Source: Kalaharituber pfeilii (Eukaryota > Ascomycota > Pezizomycetes > Pezizales > Pezizaceae). Taken from it: a stretch of 64,000 nt of DNA. A program made the translations under genes and the position numbers. Within the stretch, counting starts at the first letter, position 1, and every line of letters begins with the position of its first letter. The stretch covers positions 310,001-374,000 of the forward strand of contig WHUZ01000045.1 in NCBI GenBank assembly GCA_015179045.1, read 5' to 3'. Below, in pieces: positions 42,897-53,291 of the stretch. The notes under the pieces were generated by a model, which saw only the letters and a list, made by a program, of their open reading frames with translations, did no database searches and was not told the origin of the DNA.

Positions 42897-44490
42897 TGTT
42901 CTGGCCTACCGACGAACATTGCGGTTCGCGAACCGGCCAGGCCCATTCGCGAATCGGCCAATTCGTCGGTGGGCTGGCTGATTCGCGAATGGGCCAGCCC
43001 ACCGACGAACACTGGTTTAGTACAAGTACCACTAGGTACCTCTACATATTACCAGCGTTAATTGATAAACCAGTTACTGTGTGCTAGCACAGCCCTATTG
43101 CCACTGACAAGTTGCCACCTACAAGTTGCCACTTGAAAGTTGCTGTCGGTGATAGTTGCTAATATGAGTAGCAAGTTGCTACTGCTTACCCACATACTAG
43201 AAGATAATACAGACAATTTAATTAATAATTCACTACGCTTCTGGACTACTCTAGTTAAGAATACAAATTTGTAATTATAACTAAAGTATTGTTAACCGAA
43301 ACACTAGAAGAAAATTACTAACTAAATATGCTTCTAGTATTCTTCTTACTCTAAGCGAAATTTTGGAGTGTTTTTTTTTTTTTTTTTTTTTTTTTTATAT
43401 CAGTAATCGCGTGCCGCCCTAAGGGCTATGGCGATGGTGTGCTAAATACATAGGAAAAAAGGTTAAAATCACGCCTCCAGAAACAGCCCGCCTAAAAACA
43501 CCAAGCCTAATCCACCAAACCTAACATCCCCTTACACTTCTAATTACATGTATTGCCCGCGGGATCTCCAATAGCGCGGGTGGAGCCCGATATGGACCCT
43601 ACTCCCTCCCCCTTCCCGGCTCATAACGGACCGCGTCAAGCCATCTCCCGCTCAGCCTGACTTTCCCCTCCTTCTCCATCTCCTTCCCCAGGTACACAAC
43701 CACCGAACTCGTCTTCTTGCCCTCCTCCACCAAAATTGACTTTTTCCTCAACCAGCGAATCCCTCCTATCTTCCCCATCCCCGGATTCGCAGCCTCCAGC
43801 CAAGCCCTTACCTTCCCCAAATCCTTCCGCAAGGCAACGCCGTGCACCACGATGCCATGCCTGCCCCCCGTTCTGGCCTCGGCTCTCTCTGGTGTTTTGG
43901 AGTGTTATCTTCATAGGTAGAGATATCCGGAATCCTCCGCCATTTCTGGTATTATATTGTGGCAGTAACAGGGATTGCGTTGATGTCAAGAATGAAAATT
44001 TTGGTGGTTGTATTACCAGAAACAGTAGATAATAAGATCCCTGCAAGTGCCAAGTACCCACTTAAAGCAACCTCATCATGATAAACTTGTCAAGACAAAA
44101 TTTCATGTTCTTGTCTAGGTACCTGTTCTTCTCTTCGTTGTACATGCATACGTCAAAAAGGCTAAATGTTCTTATTCTTGTAATAAAAGCAATGCTAGTC
44201 GATGTACTAACCTGGAGAATGAGAGTGAATATAGTACTATTTTTTGTACATAGATGACTGCGTAGGGGGATAGGAGACTGTGGAAATTGCTTAGTTAGCT
44301 GTATGATAGATCACTATTACATAAAATCATAAGCGAGTATATATATTACATATAGGTACATCGAGGTACATTCATGTTTGCGGCTGGGCCAGGTGTTCGT
44401 GGCTGGGCTGGCCCCGTGAAAAACACCATATGTTTTTCACGGGGCCGGCCGGTTCGCGAACCGGAAAATGTTCGTCGGTGGGCCAGAACA
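42897..44490. mobile_element. 1.6-kb TIR element with 4-bp duplication GACC
   Basis: TGTTCTGGCCTACCGACGAA at the left is inverted at the right (TTCGTCGGTGGGCCAGAACA), the arms continuing about 43 bp. GACC lies at 42893-42896 and 44491-44494; segmental copy 1 has a single GATC at the matching place (about 39320). The palindrome TTCGCGAA and the motif ACCGACGAACA recur several times near both ends, like transposase-binding subterminal repeats. No transposase frame survives. A half-LINE is inserted inside. Confidence 0.88.
43371..43900 (-). mobile_element. ORF1-only LINE derivative (half-LINE), family B tail
   Basis: T25, hairpin (GCCGCCCTAAGGGCTATGG), about 170 nt of 3' UTR and, on the minus strand, a gag-like ORF1 end at 43599-43850 (HGVALRKDLGKVRAWLEA, KTSSVVVYLGKE, KVRLSGRWLDAVRYEPGRG, stop). 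TTTTGGAGTG borders it on the left (about 43361-43370) and recurs just after it near 43893-43904. ORF2 is absent. It is closely similar in layout to 23127-23831. Confidence 0.87.
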
Positions 44491-45043
44491 GACCCTATCC
44501 TTACGAAAGAGTGACGGTCTAGTTGAAGTATTTATCACTCTGATCATGTACAGAGTCAAGATGAACGGGACGGGGCAAACGCAGAGACACAATGAAACAT
44601 TTATTCTCAAAATCCCAACAAATAGATGAAGAAAATAAATCTACAGCCGACTCACAGTGCATGGGCCCAGAGAAACCAACAGAACCAGAAGACAGACCCA
44701 TTCCTCCACAAAATTCCAAAGAATCTTAGCAGGCGGGAGAGTCGGCGATCTGTAGGTCCGCGGTGAGAAGTCCTGCATGCCCAGGCGACGGCAGACAGTT
44801 CTTCACCAGTTTTCATAGCCGTGGGAGTAGGAGAGGCGTCGGACTTACGAGAAATGAAACCGGAAGCGACGGAAACAGAAGATAATGGTGTAGAAGACGA
44901 AGAAAGGGAATCCATCACTTGCCCCATTCTGGGCTGCGACCCAGTGGGCCCTCTTCCAAAAGAACTGAAAACACCGACATCATTCCGCAACCCGAAAAAA
45001 ATGGTGCGGCCCCCCCTGAGTATCAGCCGCCGGGGAGGCGCAA

Positions 45044-45070
45044 GCAGCAGCAGCAGCAGCAGCAGCAGTA
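45044..45070 (+). repeat. (AGC) trinucleotide run
   Basis: About eight to nine AGC units, not expanded in the duplicate at about 39860. Confidence 0.85.
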
Positions 45071-45225
45071 GAAATACGAGACGAGGATGACCCACAACGA
45101 CGAAGTTTTGCCCAGCAGAATGGGCGGACCGAGGACGACGACAAGCAGGGCAGACATCTGCCTCATGGCAGTGTCAATTCCTGGCCGTAATGGCCACCAT
45201 GTCTTCCTGAGTCAGTGCGGCTGAC

Positions 45226-46134
45226 TCAGTGGCGTCGCGGATACGCTGCATAACGCCCCAGCTGGTCGCGGAGGAGGCTTGCTGCGGGAGGAGAATCAGG
45301 GTTGCACATGATCGCCCCCTGCCGGCGCCAGTTTGGATCAGTGGAAGCGAAGGCAGAAGCAAACGCGGCAGCAGCAGGCAAGGACGTTGAAGGGGAGCCG
45401 ACCACGTCGCCGAGAGGGGTAATTACGCCCGACAGGGGTATGGTCGCGGAACCCTTAATCAGTGGTGGCTTTTCTGCTCGTGCTAAACGGACTAAGGCAA
45501 CAGCTGCATGCGGATGGGCAAGGGCCAGCTCTTCAAATTCTGGCAGATCACAAACGTTGTCTAGAATCTGAGCAATGTAATTCAGGAGGTGATCTACTAG
45601 TCTCTCAGTCAGAGCTGGGAGATTTTCAATAGCATACTTTGCTGCAGTGAACACATCAGCAGAGAAGCTGTGATCTGGGTTCGCGTGCTCATTCAGAATA
45701 GAAGTGAGCTTCCCAAAACTCAAATCTTTCAAGGACCCAATATTGAATCGGTCAGCGAAAACATAAAGTTTCGCATGGAGGAGAAGTGCAGGATTCGTTG
45801 ACTGAGACCTAGAGCCTCCAATCTGATTAGCACAATTTTTGACTGGGATTGCACAGGAAGTGTACGTTTCGTAGTCTTTCATATATGCCCATTGCAGGAA
45901 CCGCTGCAGAGTATCTTCATCTACATCATGAAGTACCATCTCCCCATTCAAAGCTTCTTTCATCCCATTTTCGATGTGCTTTCGCATCTCCGGAGACACG
46001 GATGCTAGCAGCTCCCTTTGGACAAAGAATGCAGTGTTGTCATCATTCTCTGCACTTTGCTTTTTATCCCCTAATGTGAGTTTGAATAACGGACTTTTGA
46101 GTATGTTGAAATTGAATGTGTTTAGGGCTTCCAT
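45226..46134 (-). CDS. BTB/POZ domain protein, copy 3 (302 aa)
   Basis: Near-identical to copy 2 for the first 220 residues: BTB at about 15-95 (FVQRELLASVSPEMRKHIEN), then the BACK-like part (LLLHAKLYVFADRFNIGSLK, NLPALTERLVDHLLNYIAQI). After LARAEKPP the tail differs from every other copy and is low-complexity (LPAAAAFASAFASTDPNW), so its C-terminus arose after divergence or by local frameshift. The 5' flank (to about 46350) is also shared with copies 2 and 5. It is the longest uninterrupted copy here. Confidence 0.8.
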   Translation of the reverse strand: MEALNTFNFNILKSPLFKLTLGDKKQSAENDDNTAFFVQRELLASVSPEMRKHIENGMKEALNGEMVLHDVDEDTLQRFLQWAYMKDYETYTSCAIPVKNCANQIGGSRSQSTNPALLLHAKLYVFADRFNIGSLKDLSFGKLTSILNEHANPDHSFSADVFTAAKYAIENLPALTERLVDHLLNYIAQILDNVCDLPEFEELALAHPHAAVALVRLARAEKPPLIKGSATIPLSGVITPLGDVVGSPSTSLPAAAAFASAFASTDPNWRRQGAIMCNPDSPPAASLLRDQLGRYAAYPRRH

Positions 46135-46515
46135 GATTGTTGTTCCGTGCTAATTAGATTCTAGCTCTATCGGGAACTGGCAGGTTTGGTGATGGCGGTG
46201 GGCGTGTTCGGTCCGATGGCTGAGTGGGGCTTTCGCGTAACGAGCTAAATTTAACCCCTCTTCGCCAAGGACCCCACGTGACTTCAGGCCTACCACATGT
46301 GCATGCACAATGAGTCTGCTGTGGTAAAGCGGCATGCCGAGGAACCAATTCTGGGCACGATCTGACGAATGGAGCCATGTACCGTCGGAAACTCAATACC
46401 AGTACAGATACCAAAGGAACATCATGGTCTCATTTCAGAGCTCAAATACGCAAAGCTTCCAGAGTTACGGGTGAAGCCTTTCTATTGTAATGGGGCCGGT
46501 AAATCTACAGAGTTA

Positions 46516-47375
46516 CTGTAATTCACCACAACCCGACGTGCACCATGTCCCGACGCATGTTTTACACCAAAACTGTCCGCGCGCGACAACATATATCTCA
46601 ACCACCAAAATAGAATATTGTATGCAACTTGTGGAGCAGTTAAACTAAGGACTATTCTTCATATTCTATACCTTAGCTTCTTCAATATGTTGCTTTGAAG
46701 GGATTTATGATTCATGAAATTCTTACCATAAATTGGCATAGGCTTAGCATATATTTTTGTGATATCACTAATTTTGAATTCCACTCATCACACCTGAAGT
46801 AAATTTGATAAAAGCAGTAGAACACTTGAATATCAATATTTTATCTTATTCAAAGATGTGAGAAGCACATCAAGAAAATTTCTAAAGAAGTGGTATAGCT
46901 ATTCACAAAATTCATTTTCTCATAGAAATTGTATGCAATAATTGGATAGGAAAACTATCAGAAATGGCAATTTGATGTATAAATTTGGCATTAAACAACA
47001 TTAAGCCAATTGAAGCACTCATTGACAAGAGCCCTATTGGGGAGGCTCCCTAGCCCACAATTCTATAGACATTATGGTGAACGTTGAAGAGAAGTTGTGT
47101 ATTCTACCCTCCAGTTCACTTTATATGGGAATTCCATATAAATAAATGCATGCCAAGACATCAATGAAAAACTCATGGTGCCATTAATCAACCACAATGT
47201 CTTTTCAGTGCAATTAGAGGGATTAAAGATGAATAATAACCCTTTATTTATTTCTCCTGAAGAGCGCATACAAAATTCTATTCTGGCGGTTGAGATATAT
47301 GTTGTCGCGCATGCTCAGTTTTGGTGTAAAACGTGCGTCCGGACGTGGTGCACGTCGGGTTGTGGTGAAAGACAG
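46516..47375. mobile_element. 860-bp MITE, about 100-bp TIRs, TA target, empty site in duplicate
   Basis: CTGTAATTCACCACAACCCG...ATAGAAT is inverted at 47275-47375 (ATTCTATTCTGG...GGTGAAAGACAG). TA is duplicated at 46514-46515 and 47376-47377, and segmental copy 1 has a single TA at 41240-41241. The internal 640 bp is AT-rich and non-coding. Shares its end sequence with 6277-7119. Confidence 0.92.
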
Positions 47376-47660
47376 TACCGTCCACAAGGCCAAAAAGACA
47401 CTTGACTATCGATACCCTCTATTTTTCTGCGTAGCTCATACGGCATTCATTGCGTGATTGCGACGCCTCAGCTGTTGCATATCGCCTGCGTCACATATGC
47501 CCATGTTGCGCGCGCGAGGTGCACCTTTTCAGCCGCCCCACTTTCGTTTTCTTTTTCTTTTTTTTAATATCTATATCATTAATCGCTTGTCGCCCTTTGG
47601 GCTATGGCGATATTTTAGATACCCACTTACCAGTGCGCTGAACCTATAACATGTATGTAG
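47330..47660. repeat. Repeat X, copy 3 (right part)
   Basis: From CCGTCCACAAGGCCAAAAAG onward it matches 41241-41520; its left part lies before 46514. Confidence 0.7.
47544..47621 (-). mobile_element. Retroposon, family B, duplicate of 41408-41489
   Basis: Same element and target (CCCACTT at 47537-47543 and 47622-47628) as in copy 1, so inherited through the duplication. Confidence 0.88.
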
Positions 47661-47956
47661 TCCTAGATTAACGCGTGCATCGGTATATTAAAGCTCAAAC
47701 CTGAGGATCTGACATTGCATTACGTAGCAGATGACTTCACAACGATGTTGACAGAATCGCACTATCTCATCAATCAAATAGCCTCCGACGGGAACCGAAT
47801 ATATGATGCCTTCATGGTGACCTTGAGACAGAATATTAAAAAAGCAGATGGAAAATACGATTCCAGTAGAGACCCAAATCACACCACCGACCAGTTTACG
47901 TAATGCGGATACGCAAACCAAGCAGCCCATATATGCAGAGTGCTTGAACTACTGCA

Positions 47957-48875
47957 CTATCCCCCAAAGATACGGCAAGCACCTCTCACCCCACCCAGCG
48001 TGGTGAAGAAGAGAAATCCACCGGTCCGTCCAGGTCAAAAGGAAAAGACCACCTCTAATAGAAGCCAGAACTATAACCTGTGACTTCAGAAATCGTAGTT
48101 GATATGATAACAGTGACCAAGAGACCGAGGAATGTTCAGAAGTAGTTGTAGGTGGATACTGAATTGGGCATGAAGATCGCTGGGGCTAGATAACTACTGA
48201 AGCAAGAGAGGAGGGAGGGAAAGTCGACCAGTTCAGTAGTGGAGGCGATAGGTAGAACTGGTCAATTACTGGAGCCTCTATTTCAGTGGAAAAAGTACAG
48301 ATAGGATGTGTATGAGTAGGATAGAGGAAGAAGCGAGGTCCATGAGGGGGAGAATCCATTGAGGAGAGATTGAGAGTGCCAGATGCGGGCAGGTAGGTGT
48401 TGTTGCATGTGTGCAAGCAGTTGCGAGTTAGCTTAGAAAAAAAAGGAACGGTGTGAGGATGCATTAACTGCACTGCAACTTGCAGTCCACCAAAGATAAA
48501 TACTATAAAAACGAGGGATATGTGAGGGCTGCTTTATCGTGGTAAAGCCTAATTCAGGAAGGGAAGATATATGGAGTTACCGTTAAGTCTATTGATCTAA
48601 AAGTCGCAGGAACAGCAGGGTTATATAAATGAGGAGCCTAACATAACGTGACTAGAGAACCATAACTAGATTGAAAAGAATATAATGTGAGAGGGCCACG
48701 GAATGCGTGGCTTGTAAATTAAACTCCATGGTGCGAAGTGGGTGCTGTGGCGTGAGTCGTATACAATATAACAACGAGACTAAATGCATATGAGTGGGGA
48801 CGAAAAGGAAATACTGTAAGAGGGGGCAACGGATCTATCGTATGCATAGGTAGAAAGATGATAGCTGACTAGTGG
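47957..48875. other. Intergenic, nothing recognised
   Basis: No family tail, TIR or domain visible. Confidence 0.4.
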
Positions 48876-48883
48876 GTCACGAT

Positions 48884-49197
48884 TAGTGAGCGGCACGAGC
48901 CGAGCCAGCTCGAGCTCAAACGAGCCAAGATCATGCTAGTGTTTTTCTTGCCAGCTCGCTAAAATGCTTAGCCAGTGCAAGGTTTCATAAACTGTAAATA
49001 CCTAATATAGTAATAATTAGAGACTTGGAGCTCATTCTGACCTACAAACAACTTCGAAATGCTCAATTTAGCTGATAGTAGTGAGAAAGATGAAAATTTA
49101 GCTTAGTTTAGTTTAGTTTGTCAATATTATATATATAATCAATCTAGGCTCGAGCTCACCCTCCAGCTCGGCTCGAGCTAGCTCGTGCCGCTCACTA
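48884..49197. mobile_element. hAT-type MITE, copy 3 (314 bp)
   Basis: TIR TAGTGAGCGGCACGAGC at both ends; internal sequence nearly identical to copy 2. TCACGAT abuts the left end and recurs 4 bp beyond the right end. Confidence 0.9.
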
Positions 49198-49209
49198 GGA
49201 CTCACGATG

Positions 49210-49792
49210 GTCATAGCGAGGGGAAGCGACAAACTCTTATTTCCTTATCTGATGCTGTTATTTTGGCTTTTGTCGGTAGTTGGACTTTGCTTGTTTATTT
49301 TATTCTATTATCACCTATGTACCTAATCTCGTCATGGTCCCCAGAGAAACGGAGAGATATACAAATACGGCGCAGATTGTACCCAATTTTCTGTCGCAAG
49401 TTAGTCGTGCTAGGCATGGACTCTGATATTGAGTGACAGGGCGTTTGAATACCAGTTACCTTAGGGTTGGAATGAAAGCCACCCTCAGTTTGTGGTAGAG
49501 CTTCGCAGTTTTCGCTGAAAGTGCGTGCTTTGTGTTGGTGGAATGTGACCACCACATATGGAAATATAACAATCAAAATTACATGTAAGATACTAGGCAT
49601 CCCCACACTCCCTGTGACGCTCAGAACAGGAGATTTTGAACAGTATCTGAGTTGGTGAAGGATTCCAAATATCTCTGCGGCAATACTCCGGAATTTCACT
49701 CAGGGCAACGGAAAATTCCAGAGCACATCCAGTAATCTTCCTAGAATAGTTCTTCAATAGTTACAAAATGATAACTTCAGGTCCCTGTTGTT
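49210..49792. other. Intergenic, nothing recognised
   Basis: A 134-residue minus frame (49295-49699) has no recognisable domain. Confidence 0.35.
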
Positions 49793-49805
49793 AACGTAAG
49801 TATAG

Positions 49806-49868
49806 TGCCCTGCCATGGCGAACAGCTACAAGCGGGGTCACGTGAAAAAAAAAAAAAAAAAAAAAAAA
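49806..49868 (+). mobile_element. Short retroposon, family A
   Basis: TGCCCTGCCATGGCGAACAG, hairpin, GGGGTCACGTG, long A tail. A perfect 13-bp duplication AACGTAAGTATAG is at 49793-49805 and 49869-49881. Confidence 0.95.
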
Positions 49869-50019
49869 AACGTAAGTATAGAAACGAGAAGAGCTTCAAT
49901 CAATTGAATTTATATCTACATTCGGCCCTAGGGGTTGCGCTGATAGTGGAGACTTGCTAGTGCCAGTAGGGTGACTTGCCACAGCATTTCCATTCTGGTG
50001 GTTAGACGCTCAGAGGCTG

Positions 50020-50082
50020 TCTCATCATAGTCCCTAGTGCGGTACGCGAGTAATATTTTCTTTTTTTGGAAAAAAAGTGAGA
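50020..50082 (+). mobile_element. Degenerate family B copy
   Basis: CTCATCATAGTCCCTAGTGC-GGTACGCGAGTAAT followed by a mixed T/A run; loosely flanked by GGCTGTC and GACTGTC. Confidence 0.45.
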
Positions 50083-50408
50083 GACTGTCCTAGTGGGCAG
50101 TAACTGGTATAGGGACTAGTGCGCCCAAGTATAGGTCTGTGTCTAATGAGCTCGCCATAGCCCAGTCATGAGCGGACTGCTTTCGCGGATCCAGACTGTT
50201 CAACGGACGTTCTTCAACGCACCTGTGGCAGGTTTTCAACAGTGAAATTGATGTATCTAACTCCTTGAAGGGTGATAAACAATGCAGATTCAATAAATGT
50301 CACATGTCAGGTCATCTCCATTTGCACAAAATGAGAGGTCAACAGGAGGAGATGATGTCCCACTACTGCATGACTACAAATTTATTACCATACATGCTGA
50401 TTCATATC

Positions 50409-50866
50409 TCAATCACGAAGCATGGTGACACTAGGTGCACTGCTATCGTTCTTCCAGGGTCCAAGGAAGCATCCACTCTGCACCTTTTCGCAATGGTATA
50501 GGAGATTTCCACTCTGGCGGCACTGGGTGTTCTTGCACCGGACCTTCTTCCAGTCCGCTTCATTCCAGTTCTTGGTTTCCCACCCTTTATTACAGGTCTT
50601 GCAATGAACCCCGATAATAACTTCGGTCATTCCACATCCTATACAGGATGCGGTAATTGGGCCAACCTGGGGTATGCGTGCGGATAGCCTATTTGGCGCT
50701 GGCTTTTCTGCTCGTGCTAAACGGAATAAGGCAATAGCTGCATGTGGGTGCGCAAGAATCAGCTGTTCGAAATCTGCCAGATCACAAACAGTGTCAAGCA
50801 TCCGAGCAATGTAACGCAGGAGATGATCTACCATTCGCTCTGCCAGGCTTGGAAGATTTTCGATAG
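50409..50866 (-). pseudogene. BTB/POZ family protein, copy 4, C-terminal fragment
   Basis: Homology starts abruptly at about 50866 (AIENLPSLAERMVDHLL) and covers the BACK-like end (LILAHPHAAIALFRLARAEK) and the cysteine-rich tail (CIGCGMTE, HCKTCNKGW, VRCKNTQC, YHCEK), close to copy 1. The BTB domain is missing. The four CxxC or CxxxxC pairs are intact, which suggests that the tail once bound zinc. No start codon of its own is supported. Confidence 0.75.
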
Positions 50867-50869
50867 CCT

Positions 50870-51240
50870 TTTGTCATTGTCGCTTAATTCGCCGACGCAA
50901 TAGGCTTAAGCAAATAATTAACAAGAGAGCTTCTTCGAACTTATCATCTGTATCAGTGGAGATAATTCAGTGTACATGTGTATTTCAGCATAGATCTGAG
51001 GGGGGCAATATCTTGTGCTTATTCCCGTTCTTCTACTGTTATATCATGCCTTGGCGTTTCTTGCCGCCCATTATCCCCAGAATGGAACTTACATACCACA
51101 CTAAGAAAAAATTTAATAAAATTACTTGGACAATTGAGGCTCCTTACTTCACTTCATGTGGCAGCACAAGAACATTTGCGGATTGCTATCTGATATGTTT
51201 TGCTGGTTTATTTCCAATAGTCATACTCTCACAAGGTATT
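50870..51240. other. Intergenic, nothing recognised
   Basis: No domain or repeat seen. Confidence 0.35.
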
Positions 51241-51246
51241 GTGTGC

Positions 51247-51640
51247 AGGCATATTGGGAAATAAGGGGCTGCGACAGTGGAGACATCAGATAGAAAAGGA
51301 CGACTCACCAGAATGCAGATGGGGTGGAAAGGGTCTCGAGAACTTCGAGCACATTATGAATGAGTGTGAAGCATGGAAGAAAAGGTTACCGAGGGGGGAG
51401 ATGGGGTTGAAGCAGCCAACAACAAAGGAGGGGGAAGGAGACACACTGGCGGAGGTGCTAGACTGGGCGGCAGAATAATTTCCCGTTTCTCTCGTTGATC
51501 ATATCACTTAGTTTTCTCTCCTACTATTTCTTATTCATTTTTATCCCAACTATCATGTATCTAACCCCTCGCCATAGCCTGTTAGGCGGCACGCGAGTAA
51601 TGAAATAAAAAAAAAAAAATACCGTAATGAAATAAAAAAA
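51247..51640 (+). mobile_element. 5'-truncated LINE, ORF2 end and family B tail
   Basis: Begins AGILGNKGLRQWRHQIEKDD, includes the C-terminal finger (CRW, HIMNECEAWKKRLPRGE; one Cys replaced by Gly) and ends LAEVLDWAAE, stop at about 51478, 3' UTR, hairpin GCCTGTTAGGCGG. The tail is doubled: ATGAAATA-A13-TACCGTAATGAAATA-A11. AAGGTATTGTGTG lies at its left border (about 51233) and recurs beyond the next element at about 52015, so the two insertions are nested at one target. Confidence 0.85.
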
Positions 51641-51653
51641 AAAAGGTATTTTT

Positions 51654-52008
51654 TTTTTTTTTATTTCATTACTCGCGTGCCGCCAAATAGGCTATGGCGA
51701 GATCTTATATAGACTAAAATTCCTTACAAACTGATAAAGAAAAACAAAGAAGAAATGGGAATTAAAAGAAACCTGAAGAATTCAGTCCTGCCCTGCCCAT
51801 TCCAGTATTTCCGCGATATTGACTCCCTTTCCCGACTGCGTCAAGCACTCCGCCCCTTCTTTTGTCTTTCGCTTCCATGCCTGGCAATCCCTTGCTATGT
51901 GTGTCAAGTTCTCCGGGGCCTTTCCGCACCATCGGCACTCCGGTGAATCCGCCTTGCCTTTGCCGTATCTCCATTCTTTGAGTCCCTTGTTTCCGAGGAT
52001 GCCTGCTA
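51654..52008 (-). mobile_element. 5'-truncated LINE, inverted, tail to tail with the preceding copy
   Basis: T-run, hairpin (GCCGCCAAATAGGCTATGG), 3' UTR and minus-strand ORF2 end (LAGILGNKGLKEWRYGKGKA, CRWCGKAPENLTHIARDC, LEWAGQD). Duplication AAAAAAGGTATT lies at about 51642-51653 and 52009-52020. Confidence 0.85.
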
Positions 52009-52955
52009 AAACAAAAAAGGTATTGTGTGAGAACGCCTTCCAAAACTCAATATCCATCAACCATGTGGCTGCTCAATTAAAGTTAACAAAAGTACTGGAT
52101 TATAGTATCTGTTTTGAAAACGCCCTATTTTTTTATTTTATTTTTTTTTATATCATTACTCACATGCCGCCCTGTGAGCTATGGTGAGGTTCTAAATATA
52201 TAGGAGAAGAATAACAGAAGAAGAATAGCAGAGCTGTATCCTGTCTACTTTTCCAGCTGCTCTAGCAGTGTCACGATTGATCTCATGTCCTCCTTTGGGG
52301 GTCTCATCAAGTCTTCCCTTCTCCCTGGCCATATTCTGTCCCTCCATACCCGGCATTCGTCTAGTAGGTGCTTAGTAGTTTCTTCCTGCTCGCCGCACCA
52401 CCGGCATTCTGGTCTATCTGCTTTTCCTATCCTGTATCACCATACGCGTAGGCCCTTCTCCCAGAGCAATCCTGCCAGGGGGACAAGATGTGTGCCTAGG
52501 AGTTGCAAAGGTCTGTAGCTCAGCTGTAGGCGGTTCCTCTCGTCTGCTCTTTTTTCTTTTACGTGCTGGCGAAGACTGGGTTCAGTCACTCATTTGTCGT
52601 GGTATTGCAGGTACGTTCCCACCTTGGCCGCCCTGTCTGCTTCCGTGTTCCCCTTTAGGCCCTTGTGGCCTTTTACCCACATCACGGCCACGTCGTGGTC
52701 TCCGCGAGCTATCCTGTCTGCCTAGGCCTTTCTCACTGCGTTTGTGGCTCCGTCTGCGATGGGGTGGCCTGCGCTACCTTTATCATCTTGCTTATCGCCA
52801 CCTTCGAGTCGGTAATGATCAGGATCTGAGGTTTCTCTGATCCAAGTGCTTCAGCGATCACCAGCAGTTTCGCGTCGTTCACAGTGGCCTTGGGCCCTAG
52901 ATATGACGAGGTGCTTGTTGAGGAGTATGTGCCTGTCCCCGCCCTCCCTTCCATT

Positions 52956-53291
52956 TTTTTTTTTTTTTTTTTTTTTTTAATATCATTACTCGCGTGCCGC
53001 CACATGGGCTATGGCGAGGTTAATTACATGAAGAAACGTTATGAAGTAAAAAGAAAAGAAAGGAAACCTAAACCTGTCGTCTCGCCCACTCTAAGATATC
53101 CACCAACGCGTCGTTGTTGCGATTAATGAAAGAAAAAAAAAAAAAAAAACGCGTCGTTGTCCGTCTGATCGTCTTTCGAGGGTCTGAGCAGGTCCGCCTC
53201 TCCTCCGGGCCATTTCTTCTTCCAAACCTTGCATCGTGCTAGAACGTGGGAGGTGGTCTCCGCCTCTTCACCGCACCACCGGCACTCCAGG
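52956..53291 (-). mobile_element. 5'-truncated LINE nested in the RNase H region
   Basis: Perfect duplication CTCCCTTCCATT at 52944-52955 and 53292-53303. T-run, hairpin (GCCGCCACATGGGCTATGG), UTR and minus-strand ORF2 end beginning at LECRWCGEEAETTSHVL. A 31-bp micro-insertion lies inside it. Confidence 0.93.
53118..53148 (+). mobile_element. Micro-retroposon, 15-nt body
   Basis: TGCGATTAATGAAAG plus A16 sits between perfect 12-bp copies of ACGCGTCGTTGT (53106-53117, 53149-53160). The body matches the last bases of family B (GCGAGTAATGAAAT). Confidence 0.92.

Larger units (their letters stand above)
42040..47956. repeat. Segmental duplication, copy 2 (5.9 kb with insertions)
   Basis: Same order as 38906-41803, expanded by an LTR (42048-42550), a 1.6-kb TIR element (42897-44490) and an 860-bp MITE (46516-47375). 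Carries BTB copy 3 and repeat X copy 3. An (AGC) run at about 45044-45070 is expanded relative to copy 1. Confidence 0.9.

Noticed and set aside
45044..45070. AGC run as part of a coding Ser tract
   Set aside because: The duplicate lacks the run and the surrounding frame is not conserved.
52733..53005. Gene beginning MWRHASNDI with a Lys run
   Set aside because: The start and Lys run come from a retroposon tail inserted in LINE RNase H sequence.
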